In this document: in pieces, positions 33,801 to 45,370 of the stretch
Layout of the letters: the number at the start of each line of letters is the position of its first letter
Numbering within the stretch: position 1 is the stretch's first letter
Assembly (NCBI GenBank): GCA_947579665.1
Contig: OX388343.1
Location: 99,701,657-99,765,656 of the forward strand
Length of the DNA stretch: 64,000 nt
Source of the DNA: Sympetrum striolatum
Lineage: Eukaryota; Arthropoda; Insecta; Odonata; Libellulidae
Direction of reading: 5' to 3'
Position numbers and translations under genes: made by a program
Notes under the pieces: generated by a model
What the model was told of the DNA's origin: nothing
Seen by the model: the letters and a program-made list of their open reading frames with translations, nothing else
Databases searched by the model: none

Positions 33801-34139
33801 AGAACGCTCTAAAAATACTCTGGGAAAACTAAATTCGCCACTAAGCGCAAAGCACACGGTTTTAAAGCAATTATTGAAAAGCATTATTTTGGGAAATCGC
33901 TAAATGAAAGTTCGTTGAATATAATTTAGGAATTTGCCATATTCATCCTGTTCTTCCAATAAATAGAATTTGTGAGGTAACGAAAATGTGACCATCTTCT
34001 TTATTAAGGTATGAATAGGCGGATTACTAATGTAACTGCGCGTAGAATTCAGAAACTCTTACAGATGCAATTTAACCGTAAACAATTGGAACCCTGGAAA
34101 CAACATAAAAATTCCATTCTCTGAGATGACTCCGCTCAC
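30831..34139. other. Presumed receptor intron/downstream DNA
   Basis: On the minus strand this lies directly after the receptor exon's splice donor, so at least its right part is intron. No further receptor exon (TM6 FxxCWLP, TM7 NPxxY) was found. A block at about 31140-31400 is less A+T-rich and has open frames on both strands of 70-108 codons without recognisable family; it could be conserved non-coding DNA. Confidence 0.5.
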
Positions 34140-34145
34140 CTGTAC
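34131..34145 (-). other. Splice donor of receptor exon
   Basis: Minus strand reads CTGTACAG|GTGAGC, a consensus donor with the exon ending at 34140 and GT at 34139-34138. It interrupts a codon after its second base (AG|N, Arg or Ser). Without splicing the frame hits TGA immediately, which supports the call. Confidence 0.9.
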
Positions 34146-34900
34146 AGCATCCTCTCCTGACGATCGGCCTCCACGTAAATGCGGTAGTACATGCAGAGCA
34201 TGATGACTCCGGGCAACCAGAAGGAAACGGACGAGGAAAGAACCGCGTACGCTTTGTTGACGACGAAGTTGCAGATATCCGGCCTCTGCTCTCGTAGCTT
34301 GGCCGCGTCCTCCGTGGTGTACCAGCCGAGGAAGATGGGAAGAAAAGACACGGCCGCGGGACTGGCCCACACGACCGTCAACATCATCACCACGGTGCGC
34401 CTAGTCATGCACAGAGGGTACTCTAGGGGTCGAACAATGGCGTAATATCGGTCCACGGAGATGCAGCACAGATGCAGAATCGAAGCGGTGGAAAAGTAAA
34501 CGTCGAGGGAATTCCACACGTCGCACATGACCGCGCCGAAGAGCCAACGACCCGTCAGCTCAACGGAGGCATTGAAACCCATCGCCCAGATGGCGACGAG
34601 CATGTCCGCCAGGGCGAGGGAAACCACGAAGTAATTGGTGATGACCCTGAGTTTTCTGTGTCTTACCACGCTTACGATCACCAGAAGGTTTCCGAACAGA
34701 GCCGCCACTATAATGAAACCCATGGCCGTGGATTTGAGGACGACGGCGAGGAAGGCGTCCCACCCGACGAAGAGAGACGCGATGGACTCCCTCTGGGGCT
34801 CCGTGAGGCCTCCTCCGCCGTCATCCGGGATGGTCGACGGAGTGGTCTCTCCGGGGGGCTGGGTTTCGTTTCCGGCGCCTCCGGGAACCTCTCCTTCCAT
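34140..34900 (-). CDS. Octopamine receptor beta subtype, 5' coding exon
   Basis: Class A biogenic-amine GPCR at the plasma membrane; family members bind octopamine, couple to Gs and raise cAMP. The exon encodes residues 1-253 plus two bases of the next codon, covering the N terminus and TM1-TM5. Visible landmarks: N-glycosylation site NET (11-13), GNLLVI with N71 (1.50), LALAD with D99 (2.50), C126 and C210 (conserved disulphide), amine-binding D133 (3.32) in [14 protein letters not shown] (150-152), W178 (4.50), serines S222, S223 and S226 in TM5 at the catechol/phenol-contacting positions, P230 (5.50), and Y238. It ends in the [11 protein letters not shown] start of ICL3. TM6-TM7 and the tail are on exon(s) outside the recognised part of the window. 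The start ATG (34898-34900) is the first Met after an in-frame TAG seven codons upstream. Subtype (beta1/2/3) is not settled, so no symbol is given. Confidence 0.93.
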
Positions 34901-36130
34901 GACTGCTGAGGATTTGTCCTAGGATCTCCGGTTGCGTCGCCTCGTCTCGCCGGCTCCTTTTGGCGCCGGTTTGTCTTTTGGAGTCACTCGCCCTAGACTA
35001 GGGGCGTTCTCCCGCAGGGGGCTTGGAAATATGTGCACTATTCCCTCCATCCCCTCCGCAATGGGGAACAATCAGCAGGAATACAAAGAAGTTTATTCCC
35101 CTTTATAAAATCACCTGGAAAACTTTATCCAACAGAGACACTAGTTTTTCTTACTCTTCGACATCAATGGAAACCACACTGAGCTTAACGGAATGTCCAA
35201 AACAAAATGAAATTCATAAACCCCTTTAGGTTTTACATCTTGGAAATTTTTTCACGAGTCATTCGTTCAGAGAGGAGATGCAGCGCTTCGAAACGAGGAA
35301 CCTCTGCTTTTTCCGATCTCCTGTAAAGATCCCAGAGGCCATCGTGGGCACTCGCCTCGCCATGAGGCCATATGCCCTCCTCCCATCACACGAACGAAAG
35401 CTACATGTTGCTCATTTCGGTCCTCTCGCAATTGGTGCGGAGGGTCTCGTTAAACTGCACAACAAAGGGGAAACTGTTGGGACCGAAAGAGGCGAGGCTG
35501 ACAGAAAGGGAAGCAGAACTTTTTTCTTTTTTTAAAACGGCAATGAAAGCCCTCGTCACTCTACAGCAGGACGCTGTTGACACCGATGCAAACCGTCCTC
35601 CGCGGTGAAACTTTGGCGGGGTAGACTCAACCGTGTGAAGGATGGGAACTATTGGGGATTTTGCAGGGGAGCTGAGGTACGAAAGCGCGTTTCCGCTCGG
35701 ATGGCGAAAGACAGATTCCGCCGTACGAGTCTACGGAACTCTGCAGAGAGCGTGAACTACCCGTCTCCGAGCGGTGTCGCCGTTAAGACTGCCCCGCGAA
35801 GATCTGCGGGAGGGATGGGTGCCGAGTGGTGGGAAGTCGGCGCCTGCGCATCGCGGAAGAGAGTGAGAGTCGAGGGGTGGGAGCGAGTGTCTGCAGTTGG
35901 CCGGGAGGAACAGGGGTTAACTGGGAGCTTCTCACCGGCGAATACACCACCTTCCCTCGATTCCTAACTTTTTACCTCTCTCCTCTTCTCCTCCTCCCCT
36001 TCCACGCGATTTTCGTTCCCTCCCGCGTGTTATTTTGCGTAATTTACCGTCAGTTTCCCCTTTTGTTTCCGTTCTGTATCGAGTGTCCTTTTCTCCAATT
36101 ACGGAGGATTAAAGGAGAAAAGTTGCGCTA
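34901..36130 (-). promoter_or_regulatory. CpG-rich 5' region of receptor gene
   Basis: Upstream of the receptor start the sequence turns C+G and CpG rich, especially 34920-35030 and 35600-35950, unlike the flanks. It probably includes 5' UTR and promoter. A palindrome-like GC box (TGCGCAGGCGC on the minus strand, near 35846-35856) resembles NRF1-type sites. A pyrimidine tract followed by CAG at about 35500-35530 on the minus strand could be a splice acceptor for a 5' UTR intron. Open frames here (up to 120 codons) are probably CpG-island artefacts. No core promoter element is certain. Confidence 0.4.
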
Positions 36131-38655
36131 ATTTTGCGATTTTTTTCCCTCACGATGGCGAATTAACTCTTTCTCAGACTTTCTAAAATTATACATTTTA
36201 TTCCTTTCCCTTTTTTTCAATTCGGACTGTTTGGCATATTCTGTTAACGAATTCCAGCCTGCAAATTAAAAGAATGCTCAAGAATTACATGTTTTGCAAA
36301 TCGAGTTAGGTGATTTAATTAAAGAGATGCCCTTCGGCTTGTCTTGACGTTATTTTTATGTTGCGATCACAGAGTTCCAGTATTTTTAGCATATTTGAAT
36401 ATCTTAGGTTGTTGTATTTCCATTTATTCACAGGATATGTACTGAAACAATTAAATGCGAGTCTCCACTATATTATTTGAACCGTTTCTTATCAGATTTC
36501 AGAAATCTACATTATTTAGTGTGAACCTATTTCTGTAATCCACTTTTTACCCTAACTGCCTTTGAATTTTCATGATGAATTCAAAGATCTAATTACACAA
36601 ATAATTAATGTGAAATAAAAATAAGGTATAGCGCAAGTTCCATTTCCCCACTGGTAAGCATGAAAAAGATATTATAATGCCTTCCTTGAACCTGAAAAAA
36701 ATGCTTTCTGTAACTATTGCTAGGAACAATAACTTGAATCATTCTGAGTTTATAATTATCTTACACTTTACCTGTATTTCAATTTAGTTTTTCAGGTATA
36801 TAGTTTTATTTTTAAAAGGTTTTTTTTAATATCACAGTCTTGCTCTTTTTAGAATAGAACAGCATTTACTGCATTTTTCTCTCAGACTTTATATTTAATG
36901 TATCCAAGAATTTCGTTCGTGTTACATGAGAATTTAAAAAATCATTACAGTTCAAAAGAAATTCAAGTTCCTAGACTCGTGAGATCGATACTCGTCAATT
37001 TGCATAAAGTGCTCTTCTCGTAACATCGAAGGTGCGCTCGAATCATCCAACCGTAGATTCAGATTACACAAAAGAAAAGTTAAAACGCCACGGAATTTCC
37101 ACTTGCTGAGCAGAGTACCGTAATCCAGTCGAGAGAGTGACGAAGAAAAAATGGTTTACAGATATTATTTAAAACTCAACGTCATAAAAAAATTAATACA
37201 GTGGAATTGCGGTGGCATTTTCATACATTAAATTTACATTCCAAGCGAGGAAATTTCAAAAATATTCTGTGTATTGCATATATTTCAATTTTAGACGCAT
37301 TTAGATATCAAATAGAATAGGGTCGCTTGCGTTTGTTCAAGATCAATGAAAAAGAAGAAATGAATATCTTCTGACGCGTTGCTATTAAACAGGGATGATG
37401 TGGAATCATTGTTTACATTCGTGGAGTATCTTTGTTTCCAGCAGATGAATGGAAATCATACCCAGTTTAATTTAGCTTTAAAATTCAAAAGAATATAATT
37501 TACGCCACAGAAATTAACTATCGATTGAGAGAGTCATTGATGAATGTAGTTGCATACACGTTAGCTGATAAATACTCTCTCTTTAATTTTTTCATTATGT
37601 ATGGCTTAAAAATTTCTTATATTACGAATGAATCTTCTTTCATTGCAGGATAGATTTCGTTAAATATTATTTCTATACAGGCTTCTTCCGCACATCACAC
37701 AGATAAAACTTTGACTTAGAATATGACCGTTCAAGGATACTGTAGGATAATTATAGACCTAAAATAAAAGAATGTTAACATAGCGAAATTCTTGTATAGT
37801 AAGTATATAAATAAATTTCATGAATAATCAAATACTCAGTGAAGTTAATATCTTCATTTAATTGATTCCTGACGTGATTATCTGTAACCTCAGAATATGA
37901 ATACTTGATAATAATTGCTACCTGTAATGGAAATAAAGTCATCAGTAGAAGGAATTCTTATATGTACTGTATTTTCTGACCATAAATTTGGAGTAGTTCT
38001 TTTTTTACGCCTTTTGCAAGTAGTGCTGAGTTTTTTCAAATTGATTTGATTTTTTCAAATTGATCAGAAAAGTCAATAAAGAAAATAGTGACATTATCTC
38101 TAACGCGCTTATGGAGTACACATTATGTTGTAAGAAATTATTTTACGGAATGAAAGTAATGACATTTTATTAAGGATTTGGAAGCTGTATAGAGTTGTAG
38201 AAAAATCACTTTTGTCTCGATATGAAAGAGCATTATTGTGTGGCCGGATGAGTTTCCGACGATGGACGAAGAAACGAAAATGAGTGAAAGAAAAACAATC
38301 GATTGAAACTCTCTTGAATACACGCTACGTACATTTTTCAATGCCATGTGAATTAACTGAGATTGACCATGGATAAAGTAGAGCGAGGATAAAGAATTTA
38401 CTCTCCTTGCTTTTGAAAACATTGGTTGTATATAGTGTAAGAATAGACTTAAGATCTTCCTTTATTATCTAACATCCCTCTTATAATTTATTTTATAACA
38501 TCCCTAAAAACTCCATCCTCGTATACTGACACAGTTCTAACTCATGCGGTCACAAATATCTATTTATTTATTAGATACATTTATATTTATGTATATTTAT
38601 TATAATTTAGAGGAGCGGAGATTAAATAAAAGGGTAGCTATATTTTTTTAAGTAT
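36131..38655. other. Gene-free A+T-rich stretch
   Basis: Upstream of the receptor gene. Nothing recognised. Confidence 0.5.
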
Positions 38656-39170
38656 ACACAGGAGTTAAATCGTTAGAGGGATGATTATCAAACAAAGTCA
38701 CTATGGCAAATTTTAATGACAGAAGAGACCATAGACATAAAGTTAAATTAATAAAACAGCGAACAAACATTAGTAAATTCTCTTTTCTAAATCGTGCTGT
38801 TACGGATTGGAATGAATTGGCTGCAGGAGTCTTGGAACCCTTCCCTAAACATTATAAGGAGTTTGTAAAAAGATTGGGTAAGGATGTTAAGGAAGAGTGA
38901 GCTAGACGTTGACGAGTACAGGTGGAGTATGCCTTATAGGGTGATGTACGGTGGGGACTTGTCCCCGGGACCGCTACGGTAGCCGTGAAGGCCTACTGGG
39001 AACCCTGGAAAAACTTGTATTATGAGGGAAGGATACATTTGTAAATATATAAATTTTTGTAATAAAAAAAATAGATGGGATTTATAATAATATTTGTAAT
39101 ATGTGTAATATGTGTTACCACCGGTCGATTAGCCCACTTGTAGCATTTATAATAATAATAATAATAAATC
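38656..39170 (+). mobile_element. LINE 3' end, third lineage
   Basis: ORF2 C terminus followed by about 265 bases of 3' UTR and a (TAA)n tail (about 39152-39168). The 3' UTR includes ACTTGTCCCCGGGACCGCTA and a late AATAAAAAAAATAG stretch, and matches neither of the other two LINE families here. It is 5'-truncated near 38650. Confidence 0.75.
38661..38900 (+). pseudogene. LINE ORF2 C-terminal remnant
   Basis: Reads VKSLEG, a stop (TGA about 38678), then NDRRDHRHKVKLIKQR, KFSFLNRAVTDWNELAAG and LEPFPKHYKEFVKRLG before a stop at 38898-38900. The pattern KYSFFNRTVxDWNxLPA...VLEPFP is typical of the very C terminus of Jockey/CR1-group ORF2. No enzymatic domain remains. The ATG at 38703 is an internal Met. 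Confidence 0.75.
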
Positions 39171-40401
39171 CTAATGGAATTACCTTATTAACAGAGACAT
39201 TGGCGTTTTTAAGCTAATACTTCAAAATTGATAAAGTTAAGACTACTTTGTTTTAAAATTACTATTGTAAATTTTTTTGCCATGATTCCATCGTCAAAGC
39301 ATCTCTAAGGTTAGGCGGAAGGCATTAAACCTTCTACGAACGTGCTTATCGCTGTTTTATATCGTCTAAAAGCAGCAGCAACACTATAGTTGACTATATA
39401 TAGTCGTCTGGATAGAGCTCATTAAGAAGCAAGTGTTTAGTAAAACGAAGGAGCGACCAAGTCTTAAAAGCCCGTGTATTTACTGCGCTATCCTAGCCTC
39501 GTGGCAAATCCATGCATTATCGTAATATGCTTTTGGGAGGAGATAATGATTCTCGTGGGAGTTTATATTCATGGTGTGCGAGATAATAGGATAACAGACC
39601 ACATACGATATCGTAAGAATACTGGTGAGAATGCATACTTATTCTCGATCGTACAGTGAGGAAAGAACTTAGAATTTACGGTTTTCAGAGTCAACTGCGC
39701 AAGTCTGTGTGATTTCTTCATACCGTGAGTCATGAACGGAGTAACGGCAGTATACATATATATGACGAAATATAAATATACATTGATTTCACCCTTCAAT
39801 GATTCTTTCAATGCATTGTTTTTTACCTTTGATTAACAAAAAAACGCCATATCTGAGAAAAAAGGGGAAATGTGCACACTCGATAACTCGGCATTCATGT
39901 GCCATTTGATTGATTTCGTATCGATTTCTACCTTTTAGGATTCGAAAAAGGAAAGTTAGGATATTGATTTCCACTCGTTATTATAAATAATACTTATATC
40001 GCATAGTGCTACTACTTCATTAGTTCGTCAATATGTATAGGATTCTTTCACTTATACAACGTAAGTCCCGATTCTTAACCACATATATAAGACCAATCGA
40101 TGTTGTTTTAAACACGAGCTTAAACGAAAGAGAGAATGTGCCGTAGTTTATTAGGAAATTGAATGATAATTTACGAGTGAATACTCATATACAACTGAAT
40201 CTTTGAACTTCCGAATATGAAAATACATTTTCATCATCATTATTGATCCCTAAATTTAAGAGAGAGAGAGAGCTTACCCAACAAAGGGTCTATAGAACAG
40301 AATTTGCCTCTGGACCACTAATATAACATGTATTAACTGAATTATTTTTAATTATATAAATAGAACATGTGACAGATGTAAATTTTTGAACACCTTATTC
40401 C
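39171..40401. other. Spacer without recognised genes
   Basis: Nothing identified. A short GA run lies at 40260-40271. Confidence 0.5.
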
Positions 40402-40500
40402 TGGATGCCCTCGAAATAATAGAGATTGCTAAAAGAGACAAGAATTTCCTTACCAATGAATATATTTTTCCTAATGTCTCCCCCCTCCTCTCCCTACCTG
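40402..40500 (+). pseudogene. Penelope-like protein C-terminus remnant
   Basis: About 33 codons: LDALEIIEI corresponds to the LE-x-xEI helix after the GIY-YIG nuclease, then NFLTNE and SPLL with a proline/leucine-rich end. Too short to function. The frame beyond 40500 is uncertain. Confidence 0.5.
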
Positions 40501-40580
40501 CTACTTTGTTTCAATTTTCCCAATGGACTCCTTAATGTCTCCTTCCCCTCTCCGCTCCCTATATAAGTCCTTTTGTTAAG

Positions 40581-40636
40581 TTTTTCTTCACCAGAAGATG
40601 TCACCACGGTGACGAAACCGGTCGTGTTTGAATAAA
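40581..40636 (+). ncRNA. Hammerhead-like ribozyme motif, best copy
   Basis: CAC (40589-40591) pairs with GTG (40624-40626). TTTTTC (40581-40586) pairs beyond a small U-rich internal loop with GAATAAA (40630-40636), forming stem I. Core CAGAAGA (40592-40598) differs from CUGANGA by one base (U to A). Stem II GTCACC/GGTGAC is perfect 6 bp (40600-40605 with 40608-40613). GAAA is intact (40614-40617). Stem III is the self-complementary CCGG (40618-40621) and the cleavage triplet is GUC (40621-40623). Short palindromic stem III and a stem I internal loop match the layout reported for Penelope-like retroelements. The U-to-A change makes activity doubtful. Confidence 0.6.
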
Positions 40637-40680
40637 TCACTGTGGAAACAAAGTTTTTTTCATTTTTTGAAATGTCTATT

Positions 40681-42261
40681 CCATTCCACGAAGTCACGCT
40701 TCAGCATATCAAATTTATTCCTTTTAATATTATTACATCCATGTTTATTACTCTTGTTAACACTAAAATACTTATTGTTTTAATTTTATTAGAGTCGGTT
40801 TAGTGTGAATGCTCTAACAATGTAGTTATGACTTTATTCACGAATTTGTGCTTGTTGACGTAAACTACCTGGTCAAAACATTTATGCGAAAATAAAAAAA
40901 TACTGGGATGGCATGTTATCATTAGTCATTATAAGGATAGGTTATTAGTCGTCCATTAATCATACTTCATCTAATGCGAGGTTTTAAAATTGCTAAGCTA
41001 CTTTTAACTGAAAATGATTGAACTGTCTTACTTTATAGAAAAGGGAACAGCAGATACTGGATTGTTTCACTGATAAAAAATTGCTGAATATCATTCAAAG
41101 ATGACAGTTGAACATCCTTTACTCTCTGTACCTATACTCTTAAATGCCTCCAGCTTTTGACGCATTATTTTATTAAATTCTACAGCTAACGGAATGAAAC
41201 TTCGAAAGCAGTTCACTTCGAGGAAGCGTCAAGATCTTCATTAATTCTTCACAGATTCCAACCCCTCTTATTTGCCGCGTTAGCTCTTTGTTCGTTACGC
41301 TGACAATCGAGGCGAAGGTTATCGTTTTCGATTCCGGGAAAGTCCTTAATAAGATCTCTTGCAGTATAGAGAAGACCCTGGAGAATTCCTCTCTTTCGCC
41401 ATAACTCCTTTTGCCGCTCCAGCATCCATTGTACCTGCCGATTTTGCTGAATTATTCATTCCGGTTTCCTCGCTATAGATTCCCAAGATTCAATTACTTC
41501 CATCGTTTTAAGTAACCGTCGGAATAGCGAGCCGATGGCAGAAGAAGAGGCACGGAGGAGCAACTCCTCGCCTAGGGCTCCTGAAAGACGTTGTTTAAAT
41601 CCTCGAAGGGTTGTTCATTGTTTAATGAAATTCGAAGTCATGGTTTCGAAGCGGCCCAAGTTCCATTTCCCCGCCGCGGGAATTCGATTAGGGAAAAAAG
41701 GGCACCGCGTGGAATGAAATTTCGCTCCAAAAATCCGCAAATTTATTTCCACCCTCGAACCGTTTAATGGGATTCATGAAGTGTTGGTTTTTAATTCTTG
41801 ACCTCGCGGCGTCGGAAATTGCTTCTCATGGACCCTTTGGTGCGGACGCTACAATCAACAAGTAGTGGGGAGAGGTGGAAATGGAAAAATATTGATGTTA
41901 ACCCACGTTTTATTCTCGCAAAATTCAATCAAATCGCTCTTAATCCTGATAAAGGAGGGGATAAACTGTGGGGAGTGGGATTTGCAGGGGTGAGTCTGGA
42001 TGATAAGAAACGGGTTAGTTGCGAGAATCCTGTCAAAGCGGAGGATTAACAGGATTTAAACTCTATGGGAGGGGATTTCAAGGAGAGGTAACGCGTTACT
42101 GCTGGATGACGTACGCAAGGAATACTTGGGTATCTTCTATTCAACACCTTCGGATGTCATCAAACGGCACTCATATTTCCAAATTACTAGTACACTTGGA
42201 ATTTAGCTATTACTTAGGAACACACTGAAAATTTTATTGGATCGCATCTATATTCTTTAAT
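40681..42261. other. Spacer, partly less A+T-rich
   Basis: Bases about 41270-42080 are relatively C+G rich and hold open frames of 60-83 codons without recognisable family. No exon is called. Confidence 0.45.
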
Positions 42262-42570
42262 ATAATCCTTATATATAATTTCCGAAGAGTCCGTCCTTCC
42301 GTCTGTCCCCCCTTTATTTCAGAAACGGTTTGACTTAGAGATTCGAAACAAACTGCGTTGTGTTTCTACGAGTTAGAAACCCCTAGGAAAACTATTCTCA
42401 TTGCTAAGAAAGCCCGGGATCGAACCCAGGAGTCCATAATAGGGTTTCATAAGGAATACACGTAAAGTTCACTTTTATCGGTTGCAGGCCTTATTTCTTT
42501 TGCAAAATTAAATTAGAAAGAATCGTTCTTCAAGGTCGAGAATATCTTCAAAAGAAGGGAAATTAAATAA
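42262..42570 (-). mobile_element. Unassigned TATATATA-tail repeat, copy 3
   Basis: On the minus strand this matches the 3' portion of the 28529-29674 repeat: CAAAAGAAATAAGGCCTGCA, then ACCGATAAAAGTGAAC, GTGTATTCCTTATGAAA, a T-arm-like GGGTTCGATCCCGGG (about 42414-42428), and a 3' end with GACAGACGGAAGGACGGAC and a TATATA tail. Confirms that the family is dispersed and present in both orientations. Confidence 0.65.
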
Positions 42571-43613
42571 AGTTTCTTAATTTAGTCGTGAAATAACGAT
42601 TTCTATTAGAAATTACCAGTATGTTGATAGAATAGAAGAAAGTTTGGTTAAAAAATACAGGTGATACAGGTGCTGTCGTCTAGCGGCAAATTTAGAAAAC
42701 AAAGGGCGGGCACGTAAACTGCAGTTTACCATTATTTGTATACTCCATGGTAAGTTGAAGACCTTTAAAATGTTATATTCTGACTTGAATTTTAAAGCAT
42801 ATCTATCTACAACATCGTATTTCCGAGGTCAACGAAAATGATTTACCTGATTAAGTAAGTGGACGTCTTTTATTATGGTATTTGTTCTCTTTGAGGTGTT
42901 GAAATACAAGTGATGAAGTAGAATAGTTAATATTGAATATTGAGAATATTGAATAGTTCACACCTGACAGAAAAAAAATATGTTTAATTATTTGTAGAAT
43001 TAAAATAATTAAAAATATATCAGTGCGATAATAATTATAACTTATTGTCACTATCGATTACATGGCATGGAATTATGTACAAGTTAAAACTGAAATTCCA
43101 AACTTTGGTCCGGTATCACAACATATATTTAGAGTCAACCTTGACTGAAATCTTCACTTAAACTCTAACAAAACGTATAATTGTCGATATTTAAACTTTC
43201 ATTGATATTTAACTCTTAAAAGTTACTTTAACAGCAATGAATCATGGATGTAAACAAACTATATGGCGGAAATTTCTAGAGCTAGCCTCTCGCTTCAGTT
43301 GATTTATCGCTGAAAATAAGTTTATTTAGTGGTGTTTTCGGTTGAAAATCCTTAAAATATTCTAGATTGGTATGTTTTCTTTACACAGATATTTATCGTG
43401 ACATTGCCATTTTCTCTTTGTAAATCATAGCACATACGTTTGGTGCTGTGACGTATTTTTTTATGCTTCAGATACTTCATAAGTGTTATAATGAGTTATA
43501 AAATGAAAGCGAAATGAATTTATTAAGTTTATTAAAATTAATTATCTAATTTTTGCCTTTATTAATGAAAAGTATAAGTAGAACTCAGTTTCTACGTCAA
43601 CATAGACGAATAT
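42571..43613. other. Spacer without recognised genes
   Basis: Nothing identified. Confidence 0.5.
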
Positions 43614-43656
43614 GACAGGGTTAGTAACATACTATGAGTATGTTTTTAACCCTGTC
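43614..43656. repeat. Near-perfect 43-base hairpin
   Basis: GACAGGGTTA-GT-AACATACT, a 3-base ATG loop, then AGTATGTT-TT-TAACCCTGTC. Arms are 20 bases with one 2x2 mismatch. No coding sequence or TA flanks explain it. It is short for an animal pre-miRNA. Confidence 0.75.
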
Positions 43657-45087
43657 TGACGCCTTATCACTTGAAATTAAACTGTACACTACATAAACTT
43701 AATATATTGTTGTCAGAATATTAATGCAATCCAATAGCTTTAAAGACACTCTTTACAAATAATAGAATTGCGAACATTATGAATCATTAGCATCACGACC
43801 AGTATAGCTAAGTAATATTTTACTTCAAAGCTCACTTAACCCAAAGCATTTATCCTGTAATGAATTTAAATTAAAAAGTATAGCACTACCACTTGTTTCC
43901 AAGGCACATATAAGAGTTAGAGATTTTCCAAAATGACCTTAGCTTCGCGCACAGGAGATTTAAACTTCAGTGGATTTAAATATCGTCTCACATGTAATGT
44001 ACGGTATTGGTATAATGGGAGGATTGAGAGGCACTTAGTGTTGGAATCTATCAGTAAAGGTTTGCTTGGGACCAATTTGGGCCTGTAAAGCTTCTTGACT
44101 GTCTAAAATCGTAGAGTCATTAAATGATCCATTTAATCCGTATAATTAATAATATTATATGCATACAATTGAAAAACCTACAAGTATATTCATACTTATT
44201 TACCATCCAAACATCATGAATTTCGTTCTCAATCCATTTTCCTAGATAAAATCTTATACAAACCATAAAGTCATCTACCTTAAGGCTAAGAGGGTCCTCT
44301 ACCCGTCCACCATTAGCTGCTGAAATCTTTGGAGAGGACAACTTCATTTATGTTTGCTCATTGTTCCCGTTGAATTTCAACGGGCCCTTCCGCTAGTAAT
44401 TAATAGTTTTAGAATATTGTTCTTTTTCAAAACGATATTTTTCTTGCTTATAAAGGTCTAAAATTTTATTGATGACTGCTAAATATAAGAAGAATATTCA
44501 GTTCTACTCAAAACATAAACTAAATGGTTTCTTGAATGTTTGTGTGTACCAATAAATATTTCAAATTTCTCCATTTGTTTTCGTTATGAATGCATCCATA
44601 ATAGCTACAGGTAATAATAATAATAATAGCTACAGGTAAATTGTCCCGTGTTTTATCTAAAGCAAACCCAACTCAACCCAACAACAACAATTAAAAAAGT
44701 TCCAATATGGCGTAATTTTCCTATTATGGAATACTTATGTGTTCCCAATATAGAATATTCCATATTTGGGGTGTAGAACACTAAAAGTTTTTTTAATTTC
44801 TTATAGCAAAGGATATCGCTGATTAGAACTAACGCTACATGTTTGTATTGCTAGAATGTATTTATTTTAACCGAAGTAGTATATTTCAAATAATCCTTTC
44901 ATAAAAATTATGATAGGTATAACACATATATATCAATGTTATAAAATGTGTGTATGTATGTGCAAGATGAATTATCGATAGGAATAATTAATATCCTTGA
45001 TAAAGCTCCCCTTTGAATAAATAAAACATTTTCCTGTCTGACAAATGTTCACATTTACAGAAGTTATTTCGTTGGATAGAATGGGAT
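43657..45087. other. Spacer without recognised genes
   Basis: Nothing gene-like. AATAGCTACAGGTAA is repeated directly on both sides of a TAA run (44600-44640), probably a slippage product. Confidence 0.5.
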
Positions 45088-45370
45088 AAAGATAAAACAG
45101 AAGCCGCCATAAGAGCTTGCCAATCGAAGAAAATAGGATTTTCAATTGCGATGAAACTGGTGTGAATATTGTTCAGTCTAAGCAAACAAAAGTTATCACT
45201 ATGAGGGAAAGAAGCAGATTGGTCGGCTCACCTCGGCGGAAAGAGGTAGTTCGGTTGCTGTAGTAACTTGCATGAGTGCCGGCGGTATTTCCCTTTTATT
45301 ATATTCCCACGAATACACGTGAAAAATGAGCTGAATGATGATGCTCATTCCAGACTGTGATATTCTTAGC
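45088..45370 (+). pseudogene. pogo-type (DDE_1) transposase fragment
   Basis: Three frames are needed to read it. Frame 1: EAAIRACQ, then IFNCDETGVNIVQSKQTKVI, the DETG catalytic-Asp block of pogo/Tigger/Jerky-type transposases. After a frameshift near 45220: LTSAERGSSVAVVTCMSAGG. After another near 45290: PFIIFPRIHVKNEL, matching the PLFIFPRKxMKxEL block. The order and spacing fit a single ancestral protein with at least two frameshifts. No N-terminal CENP-B HTH, no downstream catalytic residues and no TIRs recognised nearby. Confidence 0.8.

Larger units (their letters stand above)
40402..40680 (+). mobile_element. Penelope-like element 3' fragment
   Basis: The order is the same as at 7541-8030: a C-terminal coding remnant (LDALEIIEIAKRDKNFLTNE then SPLL, about 40402-40490), a pyrimidine-rich zone (about 40475-40560), a hammerhead-like motif (40581-40636), then A/T-rich sequence with AATAAAT. 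The two copies are in opposite orientations and are well diverged. Reverse transcriptase absent. Confidence 0.65.

Noticed and set aside
34059..34922. Several other open frames of 67-145 codons over the receptor exon
   Set aside because: They are other frames of the receptor exon: high C+G content suppresses stops. Only the minus-strand frame with the GPCR motifs is real.
35278..36131. Plus-strand open frames of up to 120 codons upstream of the receptor
   Set aside because: They are Arg/Ser-rich CpG-island composition, overlap one another, and have no family motifs or splice context.
43614..43656. microRNA precursor
   Set aside because: The 43-base hairpin is shorter than animal pre-miRNAs and the pairing does not extend outward.
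44597..44640. Another trinucleotide-tailed LINE end at a TAA run
   Set aside because: The run is flanked by a direct AATAGCTACAGGTAA duplication and lacks the GATTGAGACT hairpin block, so slippage is more likely.
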